NCBI GenBank assembly: GCA_020081605.1
Contig: JAHREC010000009.1
Span: 2,356,001-2,420,000 of the forward strand
Source: Albifimbria verrucaria
Lineage: Eukaryota > Ascomycota > Sordariomycetes > Hypocreales > Stachybotryaceae
Reading direction: 5' to 3'
Length of the DNA: 64,000 nucleotides
The notes under the pieces are model-generated. The model was not told the DNA's origin, did no database searches, and saw nothing but the letters and a program-made list of their open reading frames with translations. The position numbers and the translations under genes are program-made. Shown piece after piece: positions 23,146-33,359 of this stretch. Positions within the stretch are counted from its first letter, which is position 1, and each line of letters starts with the position of its first letter.

Positions 23146-23955
23146 TTTATTAGACACTGGCATTTGAGTTGCAGCTTGCTGTCAGGTGAACCTGAGGCTC
23201 TTCACTCATAATTATTCTGAAAATTGGTGTTGGTCGATTAGCAATTTGAAGATTGGTTTAAAGGCACAAGGTAGTTTGATAAGGGCATCCTAGAAAAAGG
23301 CTGAGTTACGGATTGATTCAAATAACTTCAGCTTCATGTTTGCCTATGCACTGACATTTAGTTTAGAAATCAGGCATCCAATGATAACAGCAGTAGCCAA
23401 ATGAACAAACAACCTTGACGCAGCTAGAATCTTGTAATTGATACAGCCAACATTGTATGACTGACCTTGGAAACAAGCTACCAGTAACACTGGATTAGCT
23501 CTGACAATAGCTATCTCCTTGCTTTTTTTTCTAACAATTCAAACTCCGCTGCCTAATTACAGGTGACCAAGGATTTGCGCAGCTTATTCTGAAATGCCGC
23601 GCAGGATGACCTAACCCAAAGTCCAAGGAAAGGACTTTGGGCGGTGTCCAAAAGGAAATCACCTCACTGAAAGGAACGTGCCGTGCTCCATCCCTGGTTG
23701 CTATTGATTGGATGACAACGTCACGTATTAAACTTGCTGTATATTTGCAGCAAGGAATAGGCAATGTGAACTAATGGACAATGGCTTGACCTTTCTGTTC
23801 GGAGCATCCTGCCTAATACAACTCTCTGAACCAGTCTAACTATGCCACCAATGTGCCAACACAGTTGTATAGGGGTGGCAAGAGCAGCATGGATATCTTC
23901 ATGAGGTTATGAAGCAAGCAGTTACAAGCCCGGATAGCAGGCAGTCTGCCAGACA
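23146..23955. other. intergenic
   Basis: About 800 bp, AT-leaning, between two minus-strand genes, including the methyltransferase promoter. Only short open frames without family features. Confidence 0.45.
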
Positions 23956-24571
23956 TTAGCCCCAATACTCTAGTGCTTGCCTACCGAGATACCGTTGGCC
24001 CTCCGGGGTTGCATCACAGCCACCGTTGGACACCAGACTAGTAAGCAGCACAAAAGTACCAGGGAATGTGACATTGAGGGCTTTGTCTCGTCCAGCTCTA
24101 TGCGCGCGCTCATTGGTATCCCACGAATCTTCAACTCCACCCGGAGGGAGGGCATCTAAAACCAATTCCCTGGATGTACTCAGGCTCGCCCGTTATGTAA
24201 ATTGAGGCCCCTGGGGCTGCGTGTTCTCTGGCGTTCGCAACTATCAGTCGGGCTTCAGTATAGTCAAATCCTTGCTCTAGGCGTTGGCATAGTTGTACCC
24301 AAACGATTTCCGGAAGCCCGTACTGCGCGCTCTGTCGGTCAAAATCGTGCCAAAACGTTGAGTTTGACTTGGTCCAACTCATCAAGCGAGTATATCCATC
24401 AGAAATATACGGAGGCCACATGCGTTGGCCACCGACTGCAGCGTAACCTCGAGCAATGTCGTTAATGTAGCAGCCAATATAGCCCATGGTGGGGTTTTGA
24501 GCGTAGACATGCAAGGCTATTAAATTGATGACTATGATTGAGATGAACTTTGTGATGAACTGTAAAGACAT
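23956..24571 (-). CDS. secreted protein, SGNH-hydrolase-like C-terminal half, frame break
   Basis: Begins MSLQFITKFISIIVINLIAL, a clear signal peptide ending near VYA/QNP. The mature part has GYIGCYIND and SWTKSNSTFWHDFDRQSAQYG, then WVQLCQRLEQGFDYTEARLIVANAREHAAPGASIYITGEPEY, a pattern I recall from fungal secreted SGNH-like proteins. Near 24150 the frame changes by +1 and LNVTFPGTFVLL and GGCDATPEGQRYLGRQAL follow to the TAA at 23956-23958. In relatives the last block carries a conserved His (C-H-A/D-T-x-x-G). Here the aligned position reads CDATPEG, so a catalytic His may be absent. About 200 aa. No GDSL block is obvious, so enzymatic function is uncertain. It may act as a secreted binding protein. 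Confidence 0.6.
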
Positions 24572-25322
24572 GATAGTGACTGAACATGGCCACTCTAGGG
24601 TTTCGTAAGTGTTTGCAACTCTGGTTATCGTTATGTGGAAATATTATATATTAGTCCACCGGAGAGATTTTGTCCGATGCTTACACTTTAAAAGTGCACT
24701 TAATGTGCATGTTAAGGGATGCCACAAGTAAGCGAGGAGAAACCTAGCACCATTGCCCAGACCAAGACTGAACTAGTTTCAGTATTGGCCTTGTGAATGC
24801 TCTATACATACCCACTGGCATGAATAATAGCGTATCGGATACCATTGGGGCTGTCTAGAATAACCATTATTGGAAATTTGCCGTTTGATTGCTGCTCCGC
24901 GCTAGCAATCTCCATGATTCTTCCTAGGGAAAAGCATTCAATAATGCATAATATTTTACGGCTATCAGCGGAGGGTGCGACATAGTCAGCACGGATACGC
25001 CAGACTGCTAAGAGATCAAACCTAATCTGGTCCGGAGTTAAAAGCAAGGCTGTACAGAAGCTTGGACTTGCGTTAACTTTGAGAAAGCTTTGCTAGTTAA
25101 GTAATAACCCATTATGTCTATGGATAGTGGAATTTGTGCTTATGCAACGGTTATGTTGTTATTAACTTGATTATCGAAATATGAGATTCGTTTGAGAATA
25201 ACCCTACATCTGCATTTCCCTCCAACCCATTCCGTCAGCATGGTTCTTCCTGAGAATTTCAACAGGCACCTCAGTCAACCTCTATTGTAGCATAAAAGTC
25301 CAATCAACAAAGCAGTCCTTAC

Positions 25323-25450
25323 CGCTATTGGCACTTCGCGGGCGAGAGCTGTGTTCCTAGTCGGACCTAGATCTGGCAGGTTAATAAGAATATTAGACGG
25401 ATCGATCTGCTCAGCGAGTTGCGACACGAAGAAGGCAAGCATAAAATTCG
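25323..25450 (-). pseudogene. short-chain dehydrogenase remnant
   Basis: The minus strand encodes SQLAEQIDPSNILINLPDLG and then TALAREVPIA, which resembles the segment of fungal SDRs that follows the catalytic YxxxK and reads (K/L)AxxLDPSKVIIN...NPGLCxTELxRxVP. It ends at GTAAGG (25317-25322), a plausible old donor. No Rossmann glycine motif or catalytic Tyr/Lys is found nearby, and it abuts the AT-rich island, so it appears to be the surviving edge of a gene destroyed by mutation. The match is short, hence modest confidence. Confidence 0.4.
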
Positions 25451-26050
25451 AACCGCTGTATAACTATGTATAATCGAAGCTTTCTGTATTATCATAATGT
25501 TTGAATATCGGGCCTTAAAGCCTAGGCCTATAATCGGTTATATATATACTATCGGATCTAACAATACTGAGTATAGATGGTTGCGAGGCACTAGGCACTT
25601 TCTTAGACTTAAGAATCGGTAGGAGCAAGAGTATTAATATCACTATAGATAAATAATTAACCTATAAACTGATCTTATACCTAGGCTCTAGCAAAGGTAT
25701 ATATATACCCTTAATGAGCGGAGGGTTTAAAATAAATAGTATCGATATAAGCCATATCAGCAGGCGTTTATATAAACTAGATTTATTGATACATACATGT
25801 ATCGTATATAGACATGTATCGTTTTTAATTAATTAATATTAAAAATTATAATAGGTTTTTATAATAATATTGATTTAATAATTTTAAAAACTATTATGGA
25901 TATAAATATTATGAATAGAAATAAAAATACCCTATAATATTACTCTATTTTTTCTTTATTAATATCTATAATTAAATATAATAAAATAATAAAATACTAA
26001 AGATAAGAAGCTAGATATTCAAATAGTTATTGAATTATACGCATTAAAAA
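25450..26050. repeat. AT-rich island, probable RIP relic
   Basis: About 600 bp dominated by A and T, extreme in 25780-26050 where runs such as ATTAATATTAAAAATTATAA occur and C/G nearly vanish. Borders with normal sequence are sharp (near 25450 and 26050). There are no coding features. In sordariomycetes such islands usually are transposon copies mutated C-to-T by repeat-induced point mutation. The original element cannot be recognised. Confidence 0.6.
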
Positions 26051-27144
26051 CTCGGAGCTATAATGCCCGCTTTTGGTCATAGCTGCTGGGTGCTCGAGCC
26101 CTTATCAACTCCCGGAACAAAAGAAAGTGAGATGGCTATTTTGGGTTCATGCGTGGCCGTGAGACATCTCTTGAAAGCCGAAGGCCACAGGATGTGGCAA
26201 TAATCTGACTCCTGGGCCGCGTTCAAGCTGCTCTATTGACGTTGATAGGTCTACAGCGAGTGACGAAGGTAATACCATGCGTCCGGTATTTACCGGGGCT
26301 TTGAGAGAAACGGAGATGTGTCAACGCAGATAAAGCTGCATTGCAGGAGGTCGTGATCCACCCATTAATTTGGCGGGCGGCGATCAGCGAGGCCCCTCCA
26401 ATAACCACTTTCTATGAAACTAAATAACCCCTGCCATGTGCCCAATACTCGATTAGTCGCTTCTCGTTCTCTTGTCACTTGCCCATTGGCGCTTAATCGC
26501 CAAGCGCCAAGCGATGGCCTTCCGTTCTTGAACTTGGGGAGGAAATATCACTCACGGCGAATCCCTGAACTACCGAGTAAAGGGAATGGATTGAATTTTC
26601 TGAGTCACAAGATTGTGTCGCTAATTATTTGGCCCATGAATATGCGTACCTATGAGAATATTGATCGTCATGGATCAATCCTAGTTCATATGTCGGGATC
26701 GAGTAGTTGCTCGAGGGTATCGGCAGAACACCCTGATGGCTTTAAGAGAACACAGTCTAGTGTTTTACAATTGCACACATGTATTGATGGACTTAACGCT
26801 AGTTTCACGGTCCATTTTAGAGATAGCATCATGCAAAGTCGCTCTGTGCCCAACGTCCTTCCGATTGAGGACGAAGCCCGGCTTGGCCAAGCTGAAATGG
26901 TGATAGAGAGAAGTTCTTGGCACGGGCAAATTCAATATGGTACGCATTGAGTGAAGGCCGTGCCTCTTTGGCTCTCAATATACTGAGGAAATAGAAGCGA
27001 TTCCGTTGTAGCCTCTTATAGTCTTGAAAAGTATAAGTATCTGGCAAAGATGTCGTCTGTCCTTTCGCAAGAACCACCGGCATCGCAGCATCGACCGACT
27101 AACTTGTATCTTCTTGTCTTGTCTCTTAATATATTCTTGTCAGA

Positions 27145-28392
27145 ATGAAGTTCTTCGCTGGCGCCGTCCTTGCCTCCGTGGCCACTGCGGCTTCTGTCGA
27201 CCTTGGCAAGCGCGACAGTCCCCTTGATCTCTCTCTTGAGCTTATTGGAAACACCGCCGTCAAGGCGGTTCTCAAGAACAATGGCGCCGAGGCCCTGAAG
27301 GTTCTCAAGACTGGTTCTATTCTCGACAACCTCGAGATTGAGAAGTCTGAGGTCTTCGCTGGTTGTAAGTTGTCACTTGTTCTGGGGAAAAGTATGTCTG
27401 AGTGTTCATTGCTAACTGTCTATTGCCTCAGCTTCCAAAGTCGACTTTGAAGGTGTCCGCGTTTGGGTAGACCATAACCTCCTCACTGAAGAAAACTTCC
27501 AAGTTCTTCAAGCCGGCGAGACAGTTGAGGTTGAATTCGACATTGCTGTTGACCACGATCTCAGCTCAGGCGGCGACATTTCCATCAGTTCCATTGGTGC
27601 CTTCTCCTATGCCCAGGCTGACTCCACTGTGATCGTTGGAGCTGCTAGCTTCAGCTCTAATGTTCTTCATGCCCACGTTGACGGTCAAGCCGCGGCCAAG
27701 GTGCGCCGCGACTGGCAAGCCGAGATTGAGAAGCGATCCGCTGTTCAGAGTGACTGCACTGGCACCCGACGCACTGCCATTATCAACGCTCTCAGCAACT
27801 GTCGTTCTCTGGCCACTACAGCTGCTACTGCTGCCTCTTCTGGTCCTGCGGCCCGCCTGACTGAGTTCTTCAAGTCGTCCACCGCAACTACCCGCAGTAC
27901 TGTTCAGGGCGTCTTCAACCGCATCGCCACTGAGTGCGGCAGCAGCACCTCAGGAAACGCCCGCATCCACTGCACTGACATTTACCCTGCCTGTACCGGT
28001 GGTACCGTCGCCTATGCCGTTCCCGCCCAGAACTACCAGGTATACTGCCCATTGTGGTTCAACAACTATGCCGCTACCAGCTCTGCCTGTCGGGGCGATA
28101 GCCAAAGCGGTGTTTTGCTGCACGAGATGACACACTGTAAGCCCCTTCTTTATCCATAACCTTCTTGAATACTTATGATGAAACAGTGAGACAAGTCCGT
28201 GGAACTTCCGATTACTCATGCTATGGCTACAACTGCCTTCGAGGCCTTACCGCTTCTCAGAACATTAACCACGCTGATACATACATGTATTTCGCTCAAG
28301 GCAAGTTCAAGTCAACTAAAACAGAGCTGCGTGACCATAATATTCAGTTTGCAGCTAACACTTATCTCACAGCCGCTCGTGCGAACTGCTAA
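27145..28392 (+). CDS. deuterolysin (M35 aspzincin metalloprotease), secreted
   Basis: Secreted zinc endopeptidase made as a preproprotein. Signal peptide MKFFAGAVLASVATAAS, then a propeptide with a KR site early (DLGKRDSP) and another KRSAVQSDC just before the mature enzyme. The active site is complete: LHEMTH, then GTSDYSCYGYNC, giving the two zinc His, catalytic Glu and the third-ligand Asp of aspzincins. Exons: 27145-27364, 27432-28136, 28187-28300 and 28373-28392. Introns 27365-27431 and 28137-28186 are GT-AG. The last, 28301-28372, is a GC-AG intron (donor GCAAGT, branch GCTAAC). Splicing it gives the canonical C-terminus FAQAARANC. It is 72 bp with no stop, so reading through would add 24 residues. 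One of the few genes here with no frame break. A secreted nitrogen-scavenging or virulence-associated protease is the usual role. Confidence 0.92.
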
Positions 28393-28940
28393 GTACAAAA
28401 CTAGAAATACTGGGTCAGAGATACAAAGAAGAAGATGGCCGGCTCACAAAGTCGGCTGAAGCTCTACTTCTTGCAAAGGATCATGTTCTTTTTAAGTTAG
28501 CCAGAGAAAATTGCTGTAGAGCTACTTATGACTGTGTCTTCCCTTATAATTGGTGTTAGCGGTTCCCTAAACACTCTCCTAGGGAAGACATCTTTCACAG
28601 GATGGCAGTTACTGCAACGCCCACGGCCTTCAAGCCGTTAGGCTTGATTGAAATTTAGGCAGCAGAGCATCATTGGCTACACGTCGTTTCGATCCTGACA
28701 TGGGATACTTGCTGTAATTTTTACAGCAATATACCATGCAGTGTTAACCGTGTCCAGACAATAGATGACGATACTTGGGGTTAAGATCAAGAACATAAAA
28801 TTATTCGTATTCATTACATTGCTTCGACGATTTATGAACCCTTCATTGACAATCTTTACCCTCAAAATTTCAGAGCTGCAAGTACTCTCCGTGTTGTTTT
28901 TCCTTCTAATAAACCGAGCGAAGCCCTATCAGACAGCCTA
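28393..28940. other. intergenic between convergent genes
   Basis: Convergent 3' regions of deuterolysin and the DUF8021 gene. No gene seen; 28790-28880 is AT-rich. Confidence 0.5.
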
Positions 28941-29722
28941 TTAGGATGCCATAACAGTCAATGTATGCACAAAACGAAGCTTGCCTCCTTCAATACGAAA
29001 TTCATGGCTATCCGGAAGACCCTCGAAGTTCAAAAACACATCTACTGCCCCATGTTCTTCGTCGATCACATACCGACGCTCTGTGAGGTCAACACCATTT
29101 GGAACACCCACATTGCAGCTGTCTGTCGGGTTACCTCTCCCGGTATACATACCACCTTCGAGACGTGCACATGGTGTTCCCAAGGTACCTTCACGCTCTT
29201 ATCCTTGAAGTAGTCAAGATATGCATCTGCGGCCGCCTGGATGACTGCGCGCGAGTCCCGATTCGATGGCTCGATCGGCCCCCAATCCTCACGAGATGCC
29301 CAGTATAGTGTACCGGTCGCATTAAACAGCCAGTCACCCTGATCTGTGATAAGAGTATCAAGAGAGGTCACGGATCTTTCTGATGCACGTAACTGCGATC
29401 CAATAACGTATGGATGTGTTCCAGTCGCGACGATAAGCTCAGTATAAGACGCGCAGGCAGTTGTGTCATATATGCTACGGTTGTGGTCGATGCTCAGAGG
29501 TTCAATCAGAATGCCTGTGGAAATAGAGGCTGTCTCATAGTTCTCAGTGTAAGTGAATGAGGAAGAAAGGTTGGTGATAGAAGACGGCTCTCCGGCTATT
29601 TGGGCTGCAATGTAGCTAGCCGTGAGCGCTTGGAGTGTTGCTCGATCGCATTGAGAAAACACGGCTACGGCAAACACACCAACTTTCAATAGAATTGCTT
29701 CGATAAACCGCATTTTAAACAA
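28941..29722 (-). CDS. secreted DUF8021-domain protein, one frame break
   Basis: Secreted protein of unknown function. Two close starts are possible: 29722 (MFKMRF) and 29713 (MRFIEAILL); the second gives a cleaner signal peptide (MRFIEAILLKVGVFAVAVFS, cleavage before QCDR). The mature part begins CDRATLQALTASYIAAQ and continues with NYETASISTGIL, then TGTLYWASREDWG and AAADAYLDYFKDKS. One G lost near 29173 (VPWGTPCARLEGG) separates it from the most conserved block: TDSCNVGVP, RRYVIDEEHGAVDVF and LPDSHEFRIEGGKLRFVHTL. This is the characteristic DUF8021 ending of fungal secreted proteins. About 260 aa. Cysteines at the start of the mature chain and in PCARLEGG and DSCNVG suggest disulfides. 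Confidence 0.85.
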
Positions 29723-31068
29723 GACGTCCTTTAATGTGTGGAGAGCATAGCCTTACAAGTCTGCTGTATAACACAACTAGTCAGTTTGTGAGGCAACAAG
29801 ACTATTTATCACGATAATTCTTGCAGTCAATACACAGCTTGCATTGCCGGCACGCGGGAATTTTAATTGCCCCCGAACAATCCACTTCGGTATTTGGATA
29901 TACATTTGCTCACCAGCCCAGTACGTCGTAGACTTTGGGCATCAAGCGGGAGTATTTCGGCATTCCCTCAATTCGTAGGAAGAACAGTCTTGGGTACATT
30001 GCCCCTTTACATAAATATGGGGATGATATCCCGGACCATGGATGAATAAATTGACCCACGTCCTTCAATCCGACGATCTCGGCAGTTTTGCAGGATGCCA
30101 TTAAGTCACACCTCTTTGGACCAAAGAGGTGTTCCAAGTCGGCGGAGAAGAGTAGCAATATTTTGTGTCAATTGAAATATAATATGCTTCACAGCTGGCT
30201 GAGGAACTAGAAATCAACGCCGTACTCTCACTACTTAAGAAAAGCTGAACATTGTAGGATGTGGTATTTACCACTGCAAAATAATATGTTTGCTGCATCA
30301 CACATCCAAATAATCTTGGAGCCCCTGTTATTCTTCTTTGCGGAACCCTGCTCTCCTCGTCTTCTTCCTCTTCAATCGACCTCACCTCCTTCAGCTCACT
30401 CGATACATCGGTCGCTGCCTTCTCCCCAACCATGTACGTTGACACGGCTGTAAAGGCGCTGGGGATATTGGGTTACACTGAGGTGTCCACTACGCTCAGC
30501 CTATTGACGCCTTTCACGCGAAACTCAGAGTCGAGCACTTGTAACACACAACCACGGCAGATGGGTAGCACCCTATCTACTAACGCATATCTCACATAGC
30601 CAGCCCAGGTGGCCGAGACATATATCAAACCTCCAACCCTGCTTCTCACTACTCTCCGCGTATGATGTATAAAATCCTCCGTAGGTGCTCGGCCTCCCGC
30701 ATCGCACATTGGACCGTTAAATGGAGCCACGCAAGCGTTGCATAGAGCCTTAATAATACCCAACATTTATTTGCCAAATAAATGAATAGCTTCTTGATTC
30801 AAAAGAGGAAAGAATAAAATCGAAGGGAAGAGGAAGAAAACAATATGATGCATTCGTCGTAACAAATCATCTATCAAGGAACCACTGCTAGCATAGTAGT
30901 GCTCGGCAGATTCACATGAGGACAGGCGCGGGTCGGAGAAAATGTATTCCATGCATTCCTCTAGTCCATTCTGATCATGTATCAGATTCGCGTGACACTG
31001 CAAAATGAAATCATCCTCCTGGCAATAGAATCTCATCTATTCCTCCAAGAGAAACCAAACTCACAAGC
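29723..31068. other. intergenic with unresolved open frames
   Basis: No recognisable gene. Successive minus-strand open frames at 30767-31036, 30473-30766 and 30101-30445 lie head to tail with almost no gap. They might be exons or frame-broken parts of one unknown gene, but I see no family motif and no convincing splice chain. Confidence 0.4.
30767..31036 (-). CDS. hypothetical small protein (uncertain)
   Basis: Open frame of 89 codons starting MRFYCQEDDFILQCHANLI, with an acidic, Cys-containing first half and one hydrophobic segment (IVFFLFPSILFFPLL) near the end. No family recognised. It lies 33 bp downstream of the ELO-like gene on the same strand, so it may instead be part of that transcript's 3' region. 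Confidence 0.15.
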   Translation of the reverse strand: MRFYCQEDDFILQCHANLIHDQNGLEECMEYIFSDPRLSSCESAEHYYASSGSLIDDLLRRMHHIVFFLFPSILFFPLLNQEAIHLFGK

Positions 31069-31716
31069 CTACCGATAGGCCTTTTTCCCAGCTGTGAAGG
31101 TTTGGACATTTTCCGTTTCTTTCAACAGCAAGTCTCGTCCCCATAGTACCAGATATGTGCTAAGGAGGCCCAAACTGACAATGTTTGGCCATGGTTGTTC
31201 TTGATGTTGCTTCTTTTGCTCGAGAATCTGAATTTCGCGCACGATTCCCACTATAAGCTGAACTGCTCCAGTGGCAAGCAGTACAGGACGGAGGCGGTTA
31301 TAGCCAGCGAAAAACGCATACAAGAGGAAATGGTGAGCAGCGTTTAATGCGCCGAAAGTTCGCCAGCCGTAACTGTGGTTCAATACGCGGACAAAAGTCA
31401 AATATGGGGTTGTCAAGTGGTGGAAAGCGAAATGCAAGTCTATCTCACCACCGCCAGCCCGAACTCCCAACACATCGACATACTCATAGAACTTGGAGTA
31501 GTGGTAGACGCGCTTGGCCAGATCCTCGTGTGATGGTATGAGTATAAGTCCAAGCATACCCAAGGAAACTGCAGAATAAAACCAGCTGTTGAGGTTTGTG
31601 AATATGCGTGCTTGAGGAATTGGCCCATATCGATTTACATAGATGTGAATCAGGAGCCAGCATATGAGGTAGAAGTTGGTTTGCAAAACCATCAACAGCC
31701 AGTTTAGTGATTCCAT
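31069..31716 (-). CDS. divergent ELO-family (fatty-acid elongase-like) membrane protein
   Basis: Intact 215-residue frame (family usually about 300) with six to seven hydrophobic helices. The ELO landmarks appear in order but altered: K75-x2-E78-x2-D81 (KFYEYVD, canonical KxxExxDT), H95-x3-H99-H100 (HFAFHH, canonical HxxHH), H128-H129-x3-Y133 (HHFLLYAFF, canonical HxxMYxYY) and T149-x3-Q153 (TGAVQ, canonical TxxQxxQ). ELO proteins catalyse malonyl-CoA condensation in very-long-chain fatty-acid synthesis at the ER. The extra residue in the His box makes ordinary elongase activity uncertain, and a specialised acyl-modifying role is possible. The C-terminus ends AGKKAYR rather than a clear KKxx signal. 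No frame break is needed. Promoter region of about 770 bp upstream. Confidence 0.65.
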   Translation of the reverse strand: MESLNWLLMVLQTNFYLICWLLIHIYVNRYGPIPQARIFTNLNSWFYSAVSLGMLGLILIPSHEDLAKRVYHYSKFYEYVDVLGVRAGGGEIDLHFAFHHLTTPYLTFVRVLNHSYGWRTFGALNAAHHFLLYAFFAGYNRLRPVLLATGAVQLIVGIVREIQILEQKKQHQEQPWPNIVSLGLLSTYLVLWGRDLLLKETENVQTFTAGKKAYR

Positions 31717-32485
31717 TTTTCGCCGACTAGTATAGTTCTTGTTGGGTGTTTAGGAATGGATTAAGGATGACTGGTTATGCATAACGAGATTGCCCGACTC
31801 TGGTGTGAGGTTGTCTTGAACTGCGCAGAAAGACTGGCGATGGGCTTCTTTATGACAGATGAGTCATTTCCATGGCATCAGCAATCGGCATCCATCCCTC
31901 TTTGGTCAATGTGCAGGTAATCGGTCTTCGCGATGAGCTGTGACGCATGTCATGCCAACGATCATTTGGTGGGCGCTAATCGTCTGACCAAGCGATGGCA
32001 ACTAAGTGGCTGCACCTCCAGAGCCCTTGTCGCTGACCTGCATCTCGGCATGTCTGGCTAGTGCAGGGCTCCTCCGGGGCACTTGTAGGTTAAGAATACG
32101 AAGCAGGCTCGCTGGATGCTGCAGGTGGATTGCATCTAGTCCACTTCACGATTAGGCCAGTCGCATTCGTGTGCTGCACCCATCTTATCTGCAGCTCTGG
32201 TGTAGGTGCTTACCAGCCATCGCAAAGCTGAACATACTGAAAAGAGAGCCCTCCGCAAATCAGGCTGGAACAAACCAGCGGGTGCGACTACCGAGAGCCG
32301 GTTCCTGCAAGGCTTCAGGTTCAGGGTGTGACTCGACAGCGATGATCTACAGACAACCCAACCCCACTTGCTATTAAGTCCGAATACTCGCTCGACACGA
32401 ATGACGAGCACCAGACTCACTCATCTCTGTAACCCAGGACTGGTTGTACAAACTGCAGAGGCATATTTGACCGTTCCAACTCGTC
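31717..32485. other. divergent intergenic region
   Basis: Shared promoter space of the ELO-like gene (minus) and the SDR gene (plus). No gene recognised. Confidence 0.5.
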
Positions 32486-33359
32486 ATGTCTGCATCTCAA
32501 TCCTTGTCTTCGACCCCTCGTGTTCGCGAGCTCGATCTCATCGACAAGGTTGCCGTCATAAGCGGATCCTCCCGCGGCATCGGTCGAGCCATCGCATTCA
32601 ACCTTGCATCCCGTGGTTGTTCCATCCTCGGGACTTGCATCAGCGACAAGGGCGTCGCGGCTATCTCGTCCACCCTTGACCAAGAGGTTACGAACCACGT
32701 CTTCAATGCCACCTCGCGCCCACGACCTAGCAGTCTCAAGATCAGAGGGCTTATCGCAGACGTTTTCTCCAGCTCATGCGCCAAGACAATTGCCGACGAA
32801 ATCAACGACACGTTCAATGGCCACGTCGATATTTTCGTCAGCTCTGCTGGCGACCCCATGCCCGGGACCATCGGGGAGATGAGCGTCGATGAAGTTCAAC
32901 GCAGCCTCCTCGGCAATGTCCAGACCCCGTCATGATTGTAGAAGAGTTCGTTCGCAGGCGCTACTTCCAGCCCAACAGTCGGATCATCTACATCTCCTCC
33001 ATCCGATCTCGGCAGCCTTGGAGCATGCAGCTCATGTATGCCGCGGGCAAGTCTGCAGGGAGTCGCTCTGTCGAACCTGGGCGCAAGCCTTTGGCGGCAA
33101 GGAAGAAAGGTACTCCTTCATGGCAGGAACTACGGCCAACGCAGTCACAGTCGGCTTGACCGAGACGGACGCTGTTATGGACTGCGGGCCTGAAGCCGTC
33201 AAGAGCTTCCAGGATGAATTCTTTCCGACGCAGAGCATTCCACGATTCGGCCAACCAGAGGATGTAGCAGATGTGGTTGGCCTCTTGTGTGGGCCTGACG
33301 GGCGCTGGATCACCGGCTGTGTGGTTAGTGCCAGTGGAGGCGGCATCAAGATTGGATGA
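32486..33359 (+). CDS. short-chain dehydrogenase/reductase, two frame breaks
   Basis: NAD(P)-dependent SDR of the classical type, about 290 aa. KVAVISGSSRGIGRAIA is the TGxxxGxG cofactor loop, DIFVSSAG corresponds to NNAG, IIYISSIRS carries the catalytic Ser, and MYAAGKSAGES supplies Tyr and Lys (YxxxK). The C-terminal RFGQPEDVADVVGLLCG and ITGCVVSASGGGIKIG are typical of FabG-like ketoreductases. One C lost near 32927 and one G lost near 33060 shift the frame, and homology continues each time. Single exon. Start at 32486 is the first ATG and gives a 20-residue lead before the first strand. It lies divergently from the ELO-like gene. Confidence 0.9.

Larger units (their letters stand above)
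24572..27144. other. gene-poor stretch containing an SDR remnant and an AT-rich island
   Basis: 2.6 kb without an intact gene. An open frame at 24802-25047 (minus) shows no family. 25323-25450 holds a short-chain dehydrogenase remnant and 25450-26050 is strongly AT-rich (both listed). 26070-27140 is ordinary AT-leaning intergenic sequence leading to the deuterolysin promoter. Confidence 0.55.

Noticed and set aside
24802..25047. 81-codon minus-strand open frame
   Set aside because: No signal peptide, domain or splice context. Similar frames arise by chance in this AT-leaning stretch.
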